In this document: one piece after another, positions 1 to 8,887 of the stretch
How the letters are laid out: each line of letters starts with the position of its first letter
Numbering within the stretch: the stretch's first letter is position 1
Position numbers and translations under genes: made by a program
Assembly (NCBI GenBank): GCA_963725505.1
Contig: CAVRYN010000009.1
Coordinates: forward strand, 1-64,000
Length of the DNA stretch: 64,000 nt
Direction of reading: 5' to 3'
Source: Udaeobacter sp963725505
GTDB taxonomy: Bacteria > Verrucomicrobiota > Verrucomicrobiia > Chthoniobacterales > UBA10450
The notes under the pieces: model-generated
Database searches by the model: none
Seen by the model: only the letters and a program-made list of their open reading frames with translations
What the model was told of the DNA's origin: nothing

Positions 1-1524
1 AGCTTTCGAAATTCCTAGTTGGGCGACCCGGCGCGTATGCTCTAAGAGTTGGCGCTTGGGTATGTCCGGTTGGGCCTCGTCCAGCCCCGCCAATGCCAGC
101 ACCGCAGGCGCTCCTGCTGCCAGTTCAGAAGCGATCTTGCCCTGAGCGTCAACCAACACGGCCATCGGCGTGCCCGCTGCTCCAAACTTGGGCCCCACGC
201 TCATGCCGCCTTTCTCGAGCACGACCGGCGAGCGTAGGCCCATCGCCCTGTTGTCCTCGACGCTATCGGTTGAAACCACGAGCAGCTTCGGTGCACCGTT
301 AGACCGATTTGCCTCCCATGCCTTCAAGTCAGGCAGCATGCGCGCGCAGAAACCGCAACTCGGTCGCCAGAAAAGGACCAACGTTGGGCTGCCGCGAAAG
401 TCTGAGAGCTTGACCGTTTTGCCGGCGAGATCGGGCAGGCTGAAATCCGGAGCCCGTTCGCCTATCTTCAGCCTTTCTGGCGGTCGCGGAGCAGCCATTG
501 GAAGTGTACCGTTAAGCGTGGCGCCAATCATCCCACGGATTGCATCGGGACCCTGCGCTAATGCGCTTCCAATCGTACCGTCCTGATGATTGACCACTAC
601 CGCGCTCGGCGTCCCATGCGCCCGGTAGGCTTGAGCAACTTCGCCGTCTTTCTGAAGAAACACATTGGTCACCCTGGCCTCTTTAACCTTCGTCCGATTG
701 GCTTCGACCGTTCCGCGACTAACAAGCGCCACGACCATTTTTTTCCCGTGTTCGCGCTGCCACTGCCCAATATCCGGCAGCAAGGCGGTGCACGGTCCAC
801 AAGTTGCGTCGGTGAACAGTAACACCAACGGTTTACCTAACGACCGCAATTTTTGCAGCGTCGTCGTCTTCCCTTCGAGGTCAGGCAACTCGAAAACTGG
901 AGCAGGAGTGCCAAGCGCGAGTCCAGGCGCTGGTTGTGCGACCATGCCCAGCCGTTTCTCCAGCGCTTCGACCCGCAACAGCAACCGGCCTCGTTGGGTC
1001 ATCATCTGCATCAGCAGCCAGCCTTCGGCAATCAGCGCCACCACCACCACCACGCCACCGAGGATGCCGACTCGTTCACTAATCGTTAGGCTAGTCCACA
1101 AATCCAACAAGCCGGGCCCAGCCACGCTCTTCCCGAACCCGACGACAAGACCAGCAAGTCCTGCCAGCACGAGGTTGCGGATCAGTGTGGACCAACCCGC
1201 CGGAGCCGAGTGGAGCTGGCCAAAACAATGGCAGTCGGGCGTACGCCCCTGGGCCAGGTTATAGCCGATGCCAGCGACAAAGATCAGCAGCAAAGAGAAC
1301 GCGGCGACGGCTCCCCACCACGCGGTTAGCGGAACAACGAGCGCGACGGCTGTGGCAAGTTCGACGAGAGGCAAGAGCACTCCAAAAATGTCAGCCAGTT
1401 TCGCAGGCACGCCGAAGTCGCGCATGGCCTGCCGCGAACCAGCCAGATCCGCCAGCTTAGCCGCGCCGGCGACGGCAAAGATCCCAGCCAGGAACAAACG
1501 TAGGAGGAGCAGCAGAAGACTCAT
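1..1524 (-). CDS. MauE-like membrane protein fused to two thioredoxin-fold domains (partial, runs off left edge)
   Basis: The frame opens at ATG 1524 behind a GGAG ribosome site and stays open for all 508 codons to base 1, so the C-terminus lies outside the window. Residues 1-175 hold about five hydrophobic segments of the MauE/DoxX type, with Cys-His-Cys at 98-100. Residues 200-340 form a redoxin domain with C241-G-P-C244 and a GTP cis-proline motif near 303. Residues 350-500 form a second one with C389-G-F-C392 and GTP near 450. In methylamine users, separate MauE and MauD proteins help form the disulfides of the Cys-rich small subunit of methylamine dehydrogenase. Here both parts are in one chain and the redoxin part is doubled. 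I infer a periplasm-facing disulfide-forming or disulfide-shuffling machine whose client is the Cys-rich protein encoded just upstream. No methylamine dehydrogenase gene is visible. Confidence 0.88.
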   Translation of the reverse strand, partial: MSLLLLLLRLFLAGIFAVAGAAKLADLAGSRQAMRDFGVPAKLADIFGVLLPLVELATAVALVVPLTAWWGAVAAFSLLLIFVAGIGYNLAQGRTPDCHCFGQLHSAPAGWSTLIRNLVLAGLAGLVVGFGKSVAGPGLLDLWTSLTISERVGILGGVVVVVALIAEGWLLMQMMTQRGRLLLRVEALEKRLGMVAQPAPGLALGTPAPVFELPDLEGKTTTLQKLRSLGKPLVLLFTDATCGPCTALLPDIGQWQREHGKKMVVALVSRGTVEANRTKVKEARVTNVFLQKDGEVAQAYRAHGTPSAVVVNHQDGTIGSALAQGPDAIRGMIGATLNGTLPMAAPRPPERLKIGERAPDFSLPDLAGKTVKLSDFRGSPTLVLFWRPSCGFCARMLPDLKAWEANRSNGAPKLLVVSTDSVEDNRAMGLRSPVVLEKGGMSVGPKFGAAGTPMAVLVDAQGKIASELAAGAPAVLALAGLDEAQPDIPKRQLLEHTRRVAQLGISKA

Positions 1525-1637
1525 AGGGACTCCTCTTCAACGGTAACACTGGTCGCACCCCACCCACAAGCGCTGCAGATATAGCGTTCGCCTTTCTCGC
1601 TGGTCCCCAGCGTTTCTACCTTAGTTCGCCTCCGCAA
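1521..1637 (-). CDS. 38-residue CxxC micro-protein, translationally coupled to the MauE fusion
   Basis: A short frame starts at a possible TTG (1637) and ends in a TGA that overlaps the ATG of the MauE-redoxin gene (ATGA, 1524-1521). Such overlaps usually mean coupled translation. The peptide is charged and carries one C-S-A-C-G-W motif at residues 21-26, which could bind a metal or be a redox substrate. No ATG or GTG is available in frame, and the AGGGG just before the TTG is closer than usual for a ribosome site. The same frame continues upstream, through a stop, from the end of the Cys-rich gene, so it could instead be a decayed extension of that protein. I do not recognise the family. Confidence 0.35.
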   Translation of the reverse strand: MRRRTKVETLGTSEKGERYICSACGWGATSVTVEEESL

Positions 1638-1703
1638 ACACCCCTGGTAACTTGCAACGCTCTGATAGAGACGACCTGCTCTTATTTTGTAACGGTGTTT
1701 GAA

Positions 1704-2445
1704 CTAACGGTGGGTACCGGTGGGGCCGGTTCCGGTCAGAGCACCCTGTGCTGCTGGCGCGTCCGTTCCGCAAAGCGCGAAACATTTGGGCGTACCACAG
1801 CACGAGCCGACTAGACAGATGCTGTTTGCCGGGCAATCGGCAGAGGTGGTGCAGTCCGGCACGCTGGCGCAAAAATTGTCAAGCCAACATACGGTTGTCC
1901 CCTCTGAGGTAGTACCGCAGAAACAGCCAAACAACCCTAGGGGACGGTCCGCGCAAGGTTGGTAGGTACCGCAAACGCCGGGATTTGAGCAGCCGCTGCA
2001 CTGTCCGTTTTGGCAGGTCTGACCCGGGGGACAGCCAACACAGGTGCCAGTAGCTTGTGTCGCAGGTTTGGCACTGAGTGCTATCGCAGAAGCACCCGGC
2101 AACGATGGTGCCGCCGACGCAGAAGCCACTGCTATCCCTGACACAACAGATTGAAGAAGGATCTACAGCGCCACATTGACAGCAGGCTCCCCTGTTATGA
2201 GCAGCATCACTGGTACATTGGCCTGCGGCTGGTGTATTTGGGCCAAAGACAGCTGCGCACCAATGGGCGCAGTCGTTATTCGAGGGACCGCCACCGCACT
2301 TAATTTTGTTTCCAAAAACACTGCGAATCGCACCCAGACCAACGACGCCGCCGATCGATGCCGTGAGAATGGTTCTCAGAGCGTGGCGCCGTGAGGTCGA
2401 CTTCGCCAGCTCTTTAGTTAGTTCGTCAAATTTCGAGGGGTTCAT
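1704..2445 (-). CDS. Cysteine-rich exported protein with twin-arginine-like signal (one +1 frameshift)
   Basis: The gene starts at ATG 2445 with a strong GGAGG site. Residues 1-40 carry a basic start, T-S-R-R at 17-20 and a hydrophobic stretch, typical of Tat-exported proteins. After that come 32 cysteines in about 205 residues, many as CC, CxC or CxxC. The frame breaks near 2045-2052: the upstream frame has 14 cysteines and the next frame carries on with 18 more in the same style. Removing one base joins them into a 246-residue protein, so I treat this as one gene with an insertion. It lies 67 bases upstream of the CxxC micro-ORF and about 180 upstream of the MauE-redoxin fusion, on the same strand and probably in one operon. 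Its function is unknown; a disulfide-dense secreted scaffold is likely. Confidence 0.75.
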
Positions 2446-2663
2446 ATATATTTCCTCCGTTAATCGCGAGATTAGGAAACAAGCTCAAAGCTCGTCAAGC
2501 TTTTTTTTGAAAAAATTTAAGGCATGGCGCAGTGCCGGAGGTGTGCTGATTTCGCCGCCATGAGTTGCCTTGCTTCGCGGGCTCGCCGAACAATCCCACG
2601 CGCGCGAGAAGAGGCTGTTTTTCACGCTCGGAATAACAACTTAAGAGCGCGCGCCGACCTCTG
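2446..2663. other. Intergenic region upstream of the Cys-rich gene
   Basis: No convincing gene is present. It contains an AT-rich stretch around 2500-2520 that could hold the minus-strand promoter for the Cys-rich/MauE operon, but I cannot define -35 and -10 boxes with confidence. Confidence 0.4.
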
Positions 2664-2858
2664 CTACGGTGTTTGGCGGTTGTTGTCCTCTTGAACTCTT
2701 CGTTGCGAATGTTCCTCAACCCGATACGCCTCGGATAACTCGCTTGGATCACTGCCGCTGGCGGACTCGGATTGGCTGATCGGTGCCGGTTTAGACAAAG
2801 CCAGAATCTCCTGCAGGATTTCTGCGAGCCGTTGCGGTGCCTCGGGTGATACACTCAT
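2664..2858 (-). CDS. Possible small hypothetical protein (64 aa)
   Basis: A frame from ATG 2858 to a TAG at 2664 encodes a hydrophilic 64-residue protein. An N-terminal amphipathic part (about residues 5-22, rich in Leu, Ile and Glu) is followed by a Ser/Glu-rich tail. It lies downstream of the acetyltransferase on the same strand after a gap of about 110 bases. No clear ribosome site precedes it and I recognise no family. The same frame extends far upstream antisense-like through the acetyltransferase, so it may be chance. Confidence 0.25.
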   Translation of the reverse strand: MSVSPEAPQRLAEILQEILALSKPAPISQSESASGSDPSELSEAYRVEEHSQRRVQEDNNRQTP

Positions 2859-2968
2859 CAATGTTATAGACGCCGCCAACCGGGAATTGTGTCTGTCTTT
2901 ACCTTTTTTTTGCTTGCCGGCTGAACCAGTGTCGCACAGCGGATCTTCTCCATCCGGACGCATTTCCG

Positions 2969-3664
2969 TTACTCGCGGGCGCGTGAGTACGCGGAAAGCG
3001 GGTCGGCCGTCTCCAGGTTCTTGATCACGGTGCTGAGGTAGACCGACTCGGGATAAAACGCTTTGTATTTCGTGATCTCCGCCCGATTCAACACCTTGAA
3101 TCCATAGCGCTCGAACATTTTTTCGCCGCGCCGGCTTTCGAAGGTAATGATCTGGCCGTAAACACGTTTTTCGCCGGAGCGATAAAGATAACTCAAATAC
3201 GCACTCATCAGCGCGCGCGTCGTCGAAACCTTCCGGGCGTCCGGCAGCAGATTGATATGAAAATGCGGTATGCGCCGCGGCGCGGCGGGCACTTCGCGCC
3301 AGCCATGCACCAGGATCCACCGAATGAAACGGCGCGAACGTTCGTTGTAGCGGAAATAGCGGGTCAGCGCGCGGAAAAACAGCCAGACGTTTTGGTAAAG
3401 CGCGTAGAGCTGATTTTGCAGCGGCTTGCGCGAGCCGAGCAGGTAACCGCGAATTTCGCCGTCCACCTCCAGAAGAAAACACGATTCCGGTTCGTGATCG
3501 GTGTAATAGGTGGTGAGAAAATCGGCGAACAATTCTCGATCCTGATACACGGGATCAATCGGGTCGCCGAGAAATCCGGTATCGCAGCAGAGTTTCCTTA
3601 CCGCTTCGCGGTCGGATCTGCGATAGCCACGAATGAGGAATGGGTTGTGATTGTCGCTCGTCAT
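2969..3664 (-). CDS. GNAT-family N-acetyltransferase
   Basis: This 231-residue protein begins with an I-R-G-Y-R-R-S-D-R-E-A type beta-alpha start typical of GNAT folds. Residues 125-165 contain the acetyl-CoA region (H-I-N-L-L-P-D-A-R, then a Thr-Arg-Ala-Leu helix). The C-terminal half ends in the E-R-Y-G-F-K-V-L strand common to the family. GNAT enzymes transfer an acetyl group from acetyl-CoA to an amine; the substrate here is unknown. Its ATG directly follows the stop of the glycosyltransferase (TAAATG at 3667-3662), so the two are co-transcribed and possibly coupled. A role in modifying a glycan or lipid made by that transferase is an inference from position only. Confidence 0.75.
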   Translation of the reverse strand: MTSDNHNPFLIRGYRRSDREAVRKLCCDTGFLGDPIDPVYQDRELFADFLTTYYTDHEPESCFLLEVDGEIRGYLLGSRKPLQNQLYALYQNVWLFFRALTRYFRYNERSRRFIRWILVHGWREVPAAPRRIPHFHINLLPDARKVSTTRALMSAYLSYLYRSGEKRVYGQIITFESRRGEKMFERYGFKVLNRAEITKYKAFYPESVYLSTVIKNLETADPLSAYSRARE

Positions 3665-4843
3665 TTAAAAACGGCGGTATTTTGAGCGAACCTCGCGATA
3701 AATGCAAAAAAGTTCCTCAAACACGCTGGGCCAGCTATAGAGGTTCTCCGCGGTCTGCGCAGCGCTCATGCCGAGGGTAGTCAATTTTTTTGCACTTAAA
3801 TCTTCAATCGCGCCGGCCAGCGCTTCCGGAGTGTTCTCGCGTGCCCACGATTCCTGGTCATGACAAATAATCCGATCCATGTAACTGCCGCGAATTCCGA
3901 CCACCGGCGTTCCGGACGCCTGGCTCTCCAGCGCAACAAGGCCAAATGTTTCCTGGACACCCGGGTGAACAAATAGGTCGGCCGCCCGATAGTAACGGGC
4001 GAGATCAGCAGAATCAGTGCAGTACGAAATCCATGAAATGTTTCTCGATGCGCTGCCGCAATTTTTGTACTCTGTCGTCGCTGCAGTCCGTCGCCGATAA
4101 CCAGTAGATGAAATCTATTCCGGTCCTCGCATGCACAGAAGCTCGAATGCTCGAAACAGTGTTTGGGTATTTTTTTCTTTAGCCAAACGCCCGACGTAGA
4201 GCAGCAGCCTTTGGTCCGCCTCCACTCCTAACGACTGGCGTGTGGCTGGTGCATCATCCGGTGCGGGATTGAAAACTTCTGTGTTCACCCCCAGCCGTAC
4301 CGGCCGGACATTGTGCACGCCCCATTCAGAAAGGAGGTCTGCCAGTCTCTCCGACGGAACGAGAGTCGCTTGAAAGTGGTTATAGAGTTTACGAACATAG
4401 GCGCGCGTTAGTTTCATGGCGCGCAGTGAGCCCCGTTTGCCCAAAAATCTCGCGGTGCCCTTCAAATACGCTTCGGGAAAATGCGAATGATAAAAACCAA
4501 CGACCGGAACTTGCAACGCACGCCCGACAGCAATCGCTTTCCATCCAATTTGATATGGGTCGCTCGATTCGATGAGATCGGGCCGCTCGCGTTCCAAGAT
4601 TTCTTCGATCGCGCGCAGATTAAGCAGTGCGCGATAACGCGAACTCCGCGAGACTAACGGCGAGCGAATCGAATAGATTCGCGACCGCACATCAGTTGCC
4701 ACCCCGGTTTTTGAGCCAGGCACAACGAGAACATGCTCGTCCTCCGGCGAGTGGTTCCTGATGTACGCGATCTTCTCGTGGAGATAACGCTTCACGCCGC
4801 CGCTTAGCGGAGAATAAAACTGAGTCAGATCGCAGATTTTCAC
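3665..4843 (-). pseudogene. Glycosyltransferase family 4 with three closely spaced +1 shifts
   Basis: Residues 1-240 read intact from ATG 4843. They show the GT4 pattern: an N-terminal S-P-L-S-G-G-V loop, a P-V-V-G-F-Y-H-S-H-F-P segment, and the start of the nucleotide-sugar domain (L-L-L-Y-V-G-R-L-A-K-E-K). The frame then stops at 4115. The rest of the C-terminal domain is found by shifting one base near 4122, again near 4066 and again near 4036, which recovers L-L-V-I-G-D-G and then A-A-D-L-F-V-H-P-G-V-Q-E-T-F-G with its conserved glutamate. After three shifts the original frame returns and ends at 3665. Corrected, it would be about 391 residues, normal for GT4. It is either a pseudogene or a patch of insertion errors. 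It precedes the GNAT gene directly. Confidence 0.75.
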
Positions 4844-4852
4844 TACACTTTC

Positions 4853-4946
4853 GTCATTCCGAGCGAAGTCGAGGAATCTCTAAAATTATTCTTCGCTCAC
4901 AGAGGCACCTAACAATTAGAGATGCTTCGACTCCGCTCAGCATGAC
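4853..4946. repeat. Long imperfect inverted repeat
   Basis: The arms are 4853-4881 and 4918-4946, 29 bases each, matching at about 24 positions, around a 36-base AT-rich centre. A single arm-like copy occurs at 24720-24747 before the nucleotidyltransferase. The element lies between trxB and the GT4 gene, both on the minus strand. It could form a large hairpin in RNA or be a small mobile palindrome. Confidence 0.7.
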
Positions 4947-4977
4947 AGAAGAATGGCGGCAGTAGTACACGGCGGAA

Positions 4978-5907
4978 TCACGTTTGCGATTCCAGCTCGC
5001 TCAGGTACTTCTCCGCGTCCATCGCCGCCGCACAGCCAGAACCGGCTGCGGTTACCGCCTGCTTGTAAACGCGATCGGCTACGTCGCCCGCCACGAACAC
5101 GCCGGGATGTTTACTCTCCACCAGCTTTTTCGCGATTAAATATCCATCGGCGTCCATATCGAGTTTGCTTTGAAAAGGCCGCGTGTTTGGGTCGTGACCA
5201 ATTGCCACAAATACGCATGCCACCGCCAGTTCGCGTTCTTCATTCGTCTTTACGTTGCGCAAACACACGGCGCGCATCTCGCCTTTGTCGTCCGGAATGT
5301 ATTTTGTGACGACCGTGTTCCAGATCGGTTCGATCTTCTTATTCGCAAATACGCGTTCTTGCATGATCACCGACGCGCGCATTCTATCGCGGCGATGAAT
5401 CAAATACACCTTTGAAGCGAACCGCGTGAGAAACAACGATTCCTCCGCGGCGGAATCGCCGCCGCCAACCACGCAGACCGGCACATTTTTGTAAAACGCG
5501 CCGTCGCACGTGGCGCATGAGGTCAGCCCGTGCCCGATCAATTTCTCTTCGTCTTGCAGCCCCAGATAGCGGGCTGAAGCTCCGCTGGCGATGATCAACG
5601 CTTGTGTCTCCAGCCATTCATCATCGGCTTTGACGCGGATGTGTTTGGTGGTTCCATCGAAATCGGTCACCTCCGCGTACGAGAACCGGGCACCAAATTT
5701 CTCAGCTTGCCTATGCATGTTGAGAACGAGCTCGGGGCCGTCGATACCATCCGGAAATCCGGGATAATTTTCCACCAACGTCGTCGTAGAAAGTTGCCCG
5801 CCTGGCTGTCGGCCCTCCAGCACTAGCGGGCTCAAATTAGCCCGGGCAGCATAAATCGCCGCCGTCAATCCGGCGCAACCGCTCCCGACGATGATGATTT
5901 TCTCCAT
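4978..5907 (-). CDS. trxB: Thioredoxin reductase
   Basis: This FAD enzyme passes electrons from NADPH to thioredoxin. The 309-residue length is normal. The FAD-binding G-S-G-C-A-G is at residues 8-13, the redox-active C131-A-T-C134-D is in place, the NADPH motif G-G-G-D-S-A follows about 20 residues later, and the C-terminal FAD motif with V-F-V-A-G-D-V-A-D is present. It starts at ATG 5907. It is the cytoplasmic reductant source closest to the envelope thiol genes at the left end, but nothing in the sequence links them in one operon. Confidence 0.96.
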   Translation of the reverse strand: MEKIIIVGSGCAGLTAAIYAARANLSPLVLEGRQPGGQLSTTTLVENYPGFPDGIDGPELVLNMHRQAEKFGARFSYAEVTDFDGTTKHIRVKADDEWLETQALIIASGASARYLGLQDEEKLIGHGLTSCATCDGAFYKNVPVCVVGGGDSAAEESLFLTRFASKVYLIHRRDRMRASVIMQERVFANKKIEPIWNTVVTKYIPDDKGEMRAVCLRNVKTNEERELAVACVFVAIGHDPNTRPFQSKLDMDADGYLIAKKLVESKHPGVFVAGDVADRVYKQAVTAAGSGCAAAMDAEKYLSELESQT

Positions 5908-6020
5908 CGATAGAATTTAGCACACGACGCAACTTGCAGAAATCGCAGCGCAGGTATCCTTGTCTGTGGGGCCAGCAGGCGTCTCGTCTGTCGATTCATC
6001 ACACAGACGAGATGTCCGCA

Positions 6021-7571
6021 CTACGCTGTCACACGCACGTTGATTTTGTGCAATCCGCTCACGCCGGAGTACGGACCGCGATCTTCTTCCCATTCCTGCA
6101 CATCGCCGTCTCCGTCGGTAGCGCGGACGATAAGCGCGTAATCACCGGCTGCGGCAGGGGTCCACTGCGTTTTCCACAGCGACCAAGCCAGATTGCCACC
6201 GGAATAATAAATCTCCGCGTCAGCCCAAGTCTGCCCATCATCGAAACTGATCTCGACGCGCGAGACACCGCGGTCGCCGCCGAACGCGATGCCTTTCACT
6301 TCGATGGGAGCGATCAGTTTGCCTAACGACACGAACGCCCAGTTATCGGGCACATCGATTCTCGATCTCGTGGGCACAACGAAATTCGGCCCCCATCCCT
6401 GTGTTTCATAAAAGCCTTTTGCGTTCGCGTCGGCCACCTCAATCCGCGTGAGCCATTTCACATTTTTCTCGCCGAAGTAGCCCGGTACAATCACGCGCAA
6501 AGGATAACCGTGCCGATGCGGCAACGGCACGCCGTTCATCTCGTAAGCAAGCAGCGTTGTTGGTTTCATCGCCTTCTCCAGCGGGATGGTGTCGGTGTAG
6601 TTATCGACACTGTGCAGGCGCACCCGTGCGGCGCCAGAAAGCACGCCGGCCCGGTCGAGCAAATCGCGTAACGGAACGCCTTTCCAAATCGCATTGCTCA
6701 TCAGACCCGCGTCCAGCCCGTTGCTGATGCACATTAGCGTCGTCTCCTGTGTCGTCGGTTTGAATCCTATCAGGTCCTGGAACCGCCACGTCGCCGCGTT
6801 TTTTACCAGACCGCCGATTTCCAGATGCCACAGATCGATGTTCACGCTCGGATCGACCACGTTCTTCGTGACACAGTAGAACAAGTCGTTAGGCGTAATC
6901 GGCTGAACGATCGGGCCTTTGTATTCCGTGCCGTCATAGCTGAACACTGCCGCGTGATACAATTTGCGCGCCAGCGCCACCCCGCCGCCAGTCGCAGCGA
7001 GGCCAATTGTGCCCAGCACGAATGCACGGCGGCCCATGGCCGGAGTGAACTCGTAATTCTCCCTCCCGATTTTTCGCGTGGTCAAAAATCGGAAACCAGT
7101 GACGAGGGTTCGTTCGAAGAGAAAGACGCACAGTGCGAAGCCAATCAGCGTGACCAGTCGCGCCACCGCAATCGGCAGCCCGATGTAGCTTGTCCCCAGT
7201 ACCGGCCAGAGCGCAATCGCGAATACTACGATCGGCAGCACAATCAAAATTGATACCGTCCAAATCGCCGGGACGCGGCCGGCATTGCGTCGCGCAAACA
7301 GACCGAAAATCCCGCCACCAATGGCACCGACCAGAAGTTGGCCGGCAATTGTCGAGCCGACCCCAAGTTGCTTGAGATGATTGTAACCTCCGATTTTACC
7401 CATGAGGGAAAGAAACGGTCCCGGCGGAATGAAGACCGAAAGGCGATCGCCGATGATCACGAGCGGTGTCGCCACACCGAACGCAGCGAGCAATAGCATC
7501 GCTGTTGTGATGACGATCCCGCCGAGCAGTCCGGCCACCAGACCAGCGAAGATCGCCTTTGTTCTATTCAT
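6021..7571 (-). CDS. Molybdopterin-dependent oxidoreductase (sulfite oxidase family) with N-terminal membrane domain
   Basis: The 516-residue protein has two parts. Residues 1-160 contain about four hydrophobic segments. Residues 175-200 then read G-R-R-A-F-V-L-G plus a Gly/Ala-rich hydrophobic stretch, like a Tat signal inside the chain. Residues 210-515 are a sulfite-oxidase/YedY-type domain: the molybdenum-binding cysteine is C281 in T-L-M-C-I-S-N, followed by the W-K-G-V-P-L-R-D-L-L motif, the H-G-Y-P-L-R-V-I-V-P-G-Y-F-G segment and a C-terminal Mo-co dimerisation-like Ig domain. Such enzymes oxidise sulfite or reduce oxidised sulfur groups such as methionine sulfoxide; the substrate here is not known. 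The membrane domain would anchor it with the active site in the periplasm. It is monocistronic as far as can be seen. Confidence 0.88.
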   Translation of the reverse strand: MNRTKAIFAGLVAGLLGGIVITTAMLLLAAFGVATPLVIIGDRLSVFIPPGPFLSLMGKIGGYNHLKQLGVGSTIAGQLLVGAIGGGIFGLFARRNAGRVPAIWTVSILIVLPIVVFAIALWPVLGTSYIGLPIAVARLVTLIGFALCVFLFERTLVTGFRFLTTRKIGRENYEFTPAMGRRAFVLGTIGLAATGGGVALARKLYHAAVFSYDGTEYKGPIVQPITPNDLFYCVTKNVVDPSVNIDLWHLEIGGLVKNAATWRFQDLIGFKPTTQETTLMCISNGLDAGLMSNAIWKGVPLRDLLDRAGVLSGAARVRLHSVDNYTDTIPLEKAMKPTTLLAYEMNGVPLPHRHGYPLRVIVPGYFGEKNVKWLTRIEVADANAKGFYETQGWGPNFVVPTRSRIDVPDNWAFVSLGKLIAPIEVKGIAFGGDRGVSRVEISFDDGQTWADAEIYYSGGNLAWSLWKTQWTPAAAGDYALIVRATDGDGDVQEWEEDRGPYSGVSGLHKINVRVTA

Positions 7572-7659
7572 TCGGCACTAGTATGAGTTGCAGAGGCGTT
7601 CGCCGCGGCGAACGCCTGTTCACTCGGTTTCACCTTAGCACAAACGCGGCTACAATAAC

Positions 7660-8883
7660 TCACTTTGCAGCCCCAAGAATTTTCCGTACCCGCTCCAAGA
7701 CCATCGCAGACGTCAGCTGTTTCATGCAGGCATGGTCAAACGGGCATTGGCTCAGCCGGCGGTAATTGCATGGCGAACATGGTAAGTCCAAGCGCACGAC
7801 CGATTCCGGTCGCAGATAAGGTCCGATGCGAACCGGATTCGTCGGGCCGAACACGCTGACCATCGGCTTGCCGAGCGACGCAGCGACATGCATTGCGCCA
7901 GAATCATTCGTCACGCAAATCTCGGAACGCTCAATAAGCGCTGCCAATTCTGCGGGCGTCGTTTTGCCGGAAAGATCACATGCGCCAGGCGCGGCGGCTG
8001 CGATTTGCCGGCATCGCGCCTCATCGCGTTTCGTACCCGCCAGAGCAACAGCAAATCCCTCGTCAAGAAAGTGCCGCGCGACAGCTGCGAATCCTTCAAT
8101 GGTCCAGTGCTTGGTCTCCCATATGGTTCCGGGCGCAAGGACGGCGAGTGCTTTGGACGCGGGCACGCCGTGCTCCCCCAAGAAGCGCTGCACATTACCC
8201 GCGGTTTGCGATGAAAGGTGAATAGTGAGGTCTGGTGGGTTGTGGTCGAGGCCCAGCAACGGCCCGACCCAGAGGTAGCGATCGATTGCGTGAACATCGA
8301 GCGTCGGAATAGGAATGCGCTGCGTGTAAGCTATCCATGAGCCTTCCCGCGCGCCCCGCCAACCGTGTCTGGATATGTTCTTGACGGGCCGATCAAATCC
8401 GATGCGCACACGCGCTCCGCTTACCAAGGCGAAAAAGGCTGAGCGCGCCTGACCGTGCAGATCGATCACTAAATCGTATTTCGCGCAGCGGATTTGTTTG
8501 AGCAGATCGAGAAAGGCCAGCACCGCATGCCATCTGCGGCCGCGCTTCGAGAAATCGCCCCGCTCAAAAAGAACGACATTCGAGAGCGCCGGATGGCAGC
8601 GCACGATCTCCGCGTTCTCCGGCGTGATCAGCCAGTCGATCCGCGCCGCGGGATAACGTGCGCGCAGCTTCACCAGCACTGGCAGCGTATGGACCACGTC
8701 GCCCAAGCCCGAAAGTTTGATCAACAAAATGCGCGAGAACTCTGCGGATTGCAGTCCCGTGTCCGCGTCCTTTGTGCGTGCGTTTTCGATTTGGCGGTTC
8801 AATTGGCAAAAGTAGATCAGACCCGCCACAGCGGGCAAGCTGGCAAGCAGCCATTCGTTGGAGCGGCGTCGCTGTATTTCCAA
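7660..8883 (-). CDS. Glycosyltransferase family 9 (lipopolysaccharide heptosyltransferase type)
   Basis: The core matches heptosyltransferases: I-L-L-I-K-L-S-G-L-G-D-V-V-H-T-L-P at the start of the fold, D-L-H-G-Q-A-R-S in the acceptor half, L-A-P-G-T-I-W-E-T-K-H-W at the start of the donor half, and V-T-N-D-S-G-A-M-H-V-A-A binding the ADP-heptose. These enzymes add heptose to the LPS inner core at the cytoplasmic face of the inner membrane. I place the start at TTG 8883, just after the GT2 stop, giving 407 residues. An ATG at 8979 would overlap GT2 by 92 bases and add an uncharacteristic Arg-rich leader. Residues 8-22 are hydrophobic. It belongs to a run of five envelope genes down to 12600. 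Confidence 0.88.
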   Translation of the reverse strand: MEIQRRRSNEWLLASLPAVAGLIYFCQLNRQIENARTKDADTGLQSAEFSRILLIKLSGLGDVVHTLPVLVKLRARYPAARIDWLITPENAEIVRCHPALSNVVLFERGDFSKRGRRWHAVLAFLDLLKQIRCAKYDLVIDLHGQARSAFFALVSGARVRIGFDRPVKNISRHGWRGAREGSWIAYTQRIPIPTLDVHAIDRYLWVGPLLGLDHNPPDLTIHLSSQTAGNVQRFLGEHGVPASKALAVLAPGTIWETKHWTIEGFAAVARHFLDEGFAVALAGTKRDEARCRQIAAAAPGACDLSGKTTPAELAALIERSEICVTNDSGAMHVAASLGKPMVSVFGPTNPVRIGPYLRPESVVRLDLPCSPCNYRRLSQCPFDHACMKQLTSAMVLERVRKILGAAK

Positions 8884-8887
8884 CGGA

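Noticed and set aside
170..1264. Plus-strand frames at the left end
   Set aside because: They are antisense of the MauE-redoxin fusion, which has complete domains.
2664..3482. 272-codon minus-strand frame overlapping the acetyltransferase
   Set aside because: The acetyltransferase frame has the family pattern; only the last 64 codons of this frame may be a separate small gene.
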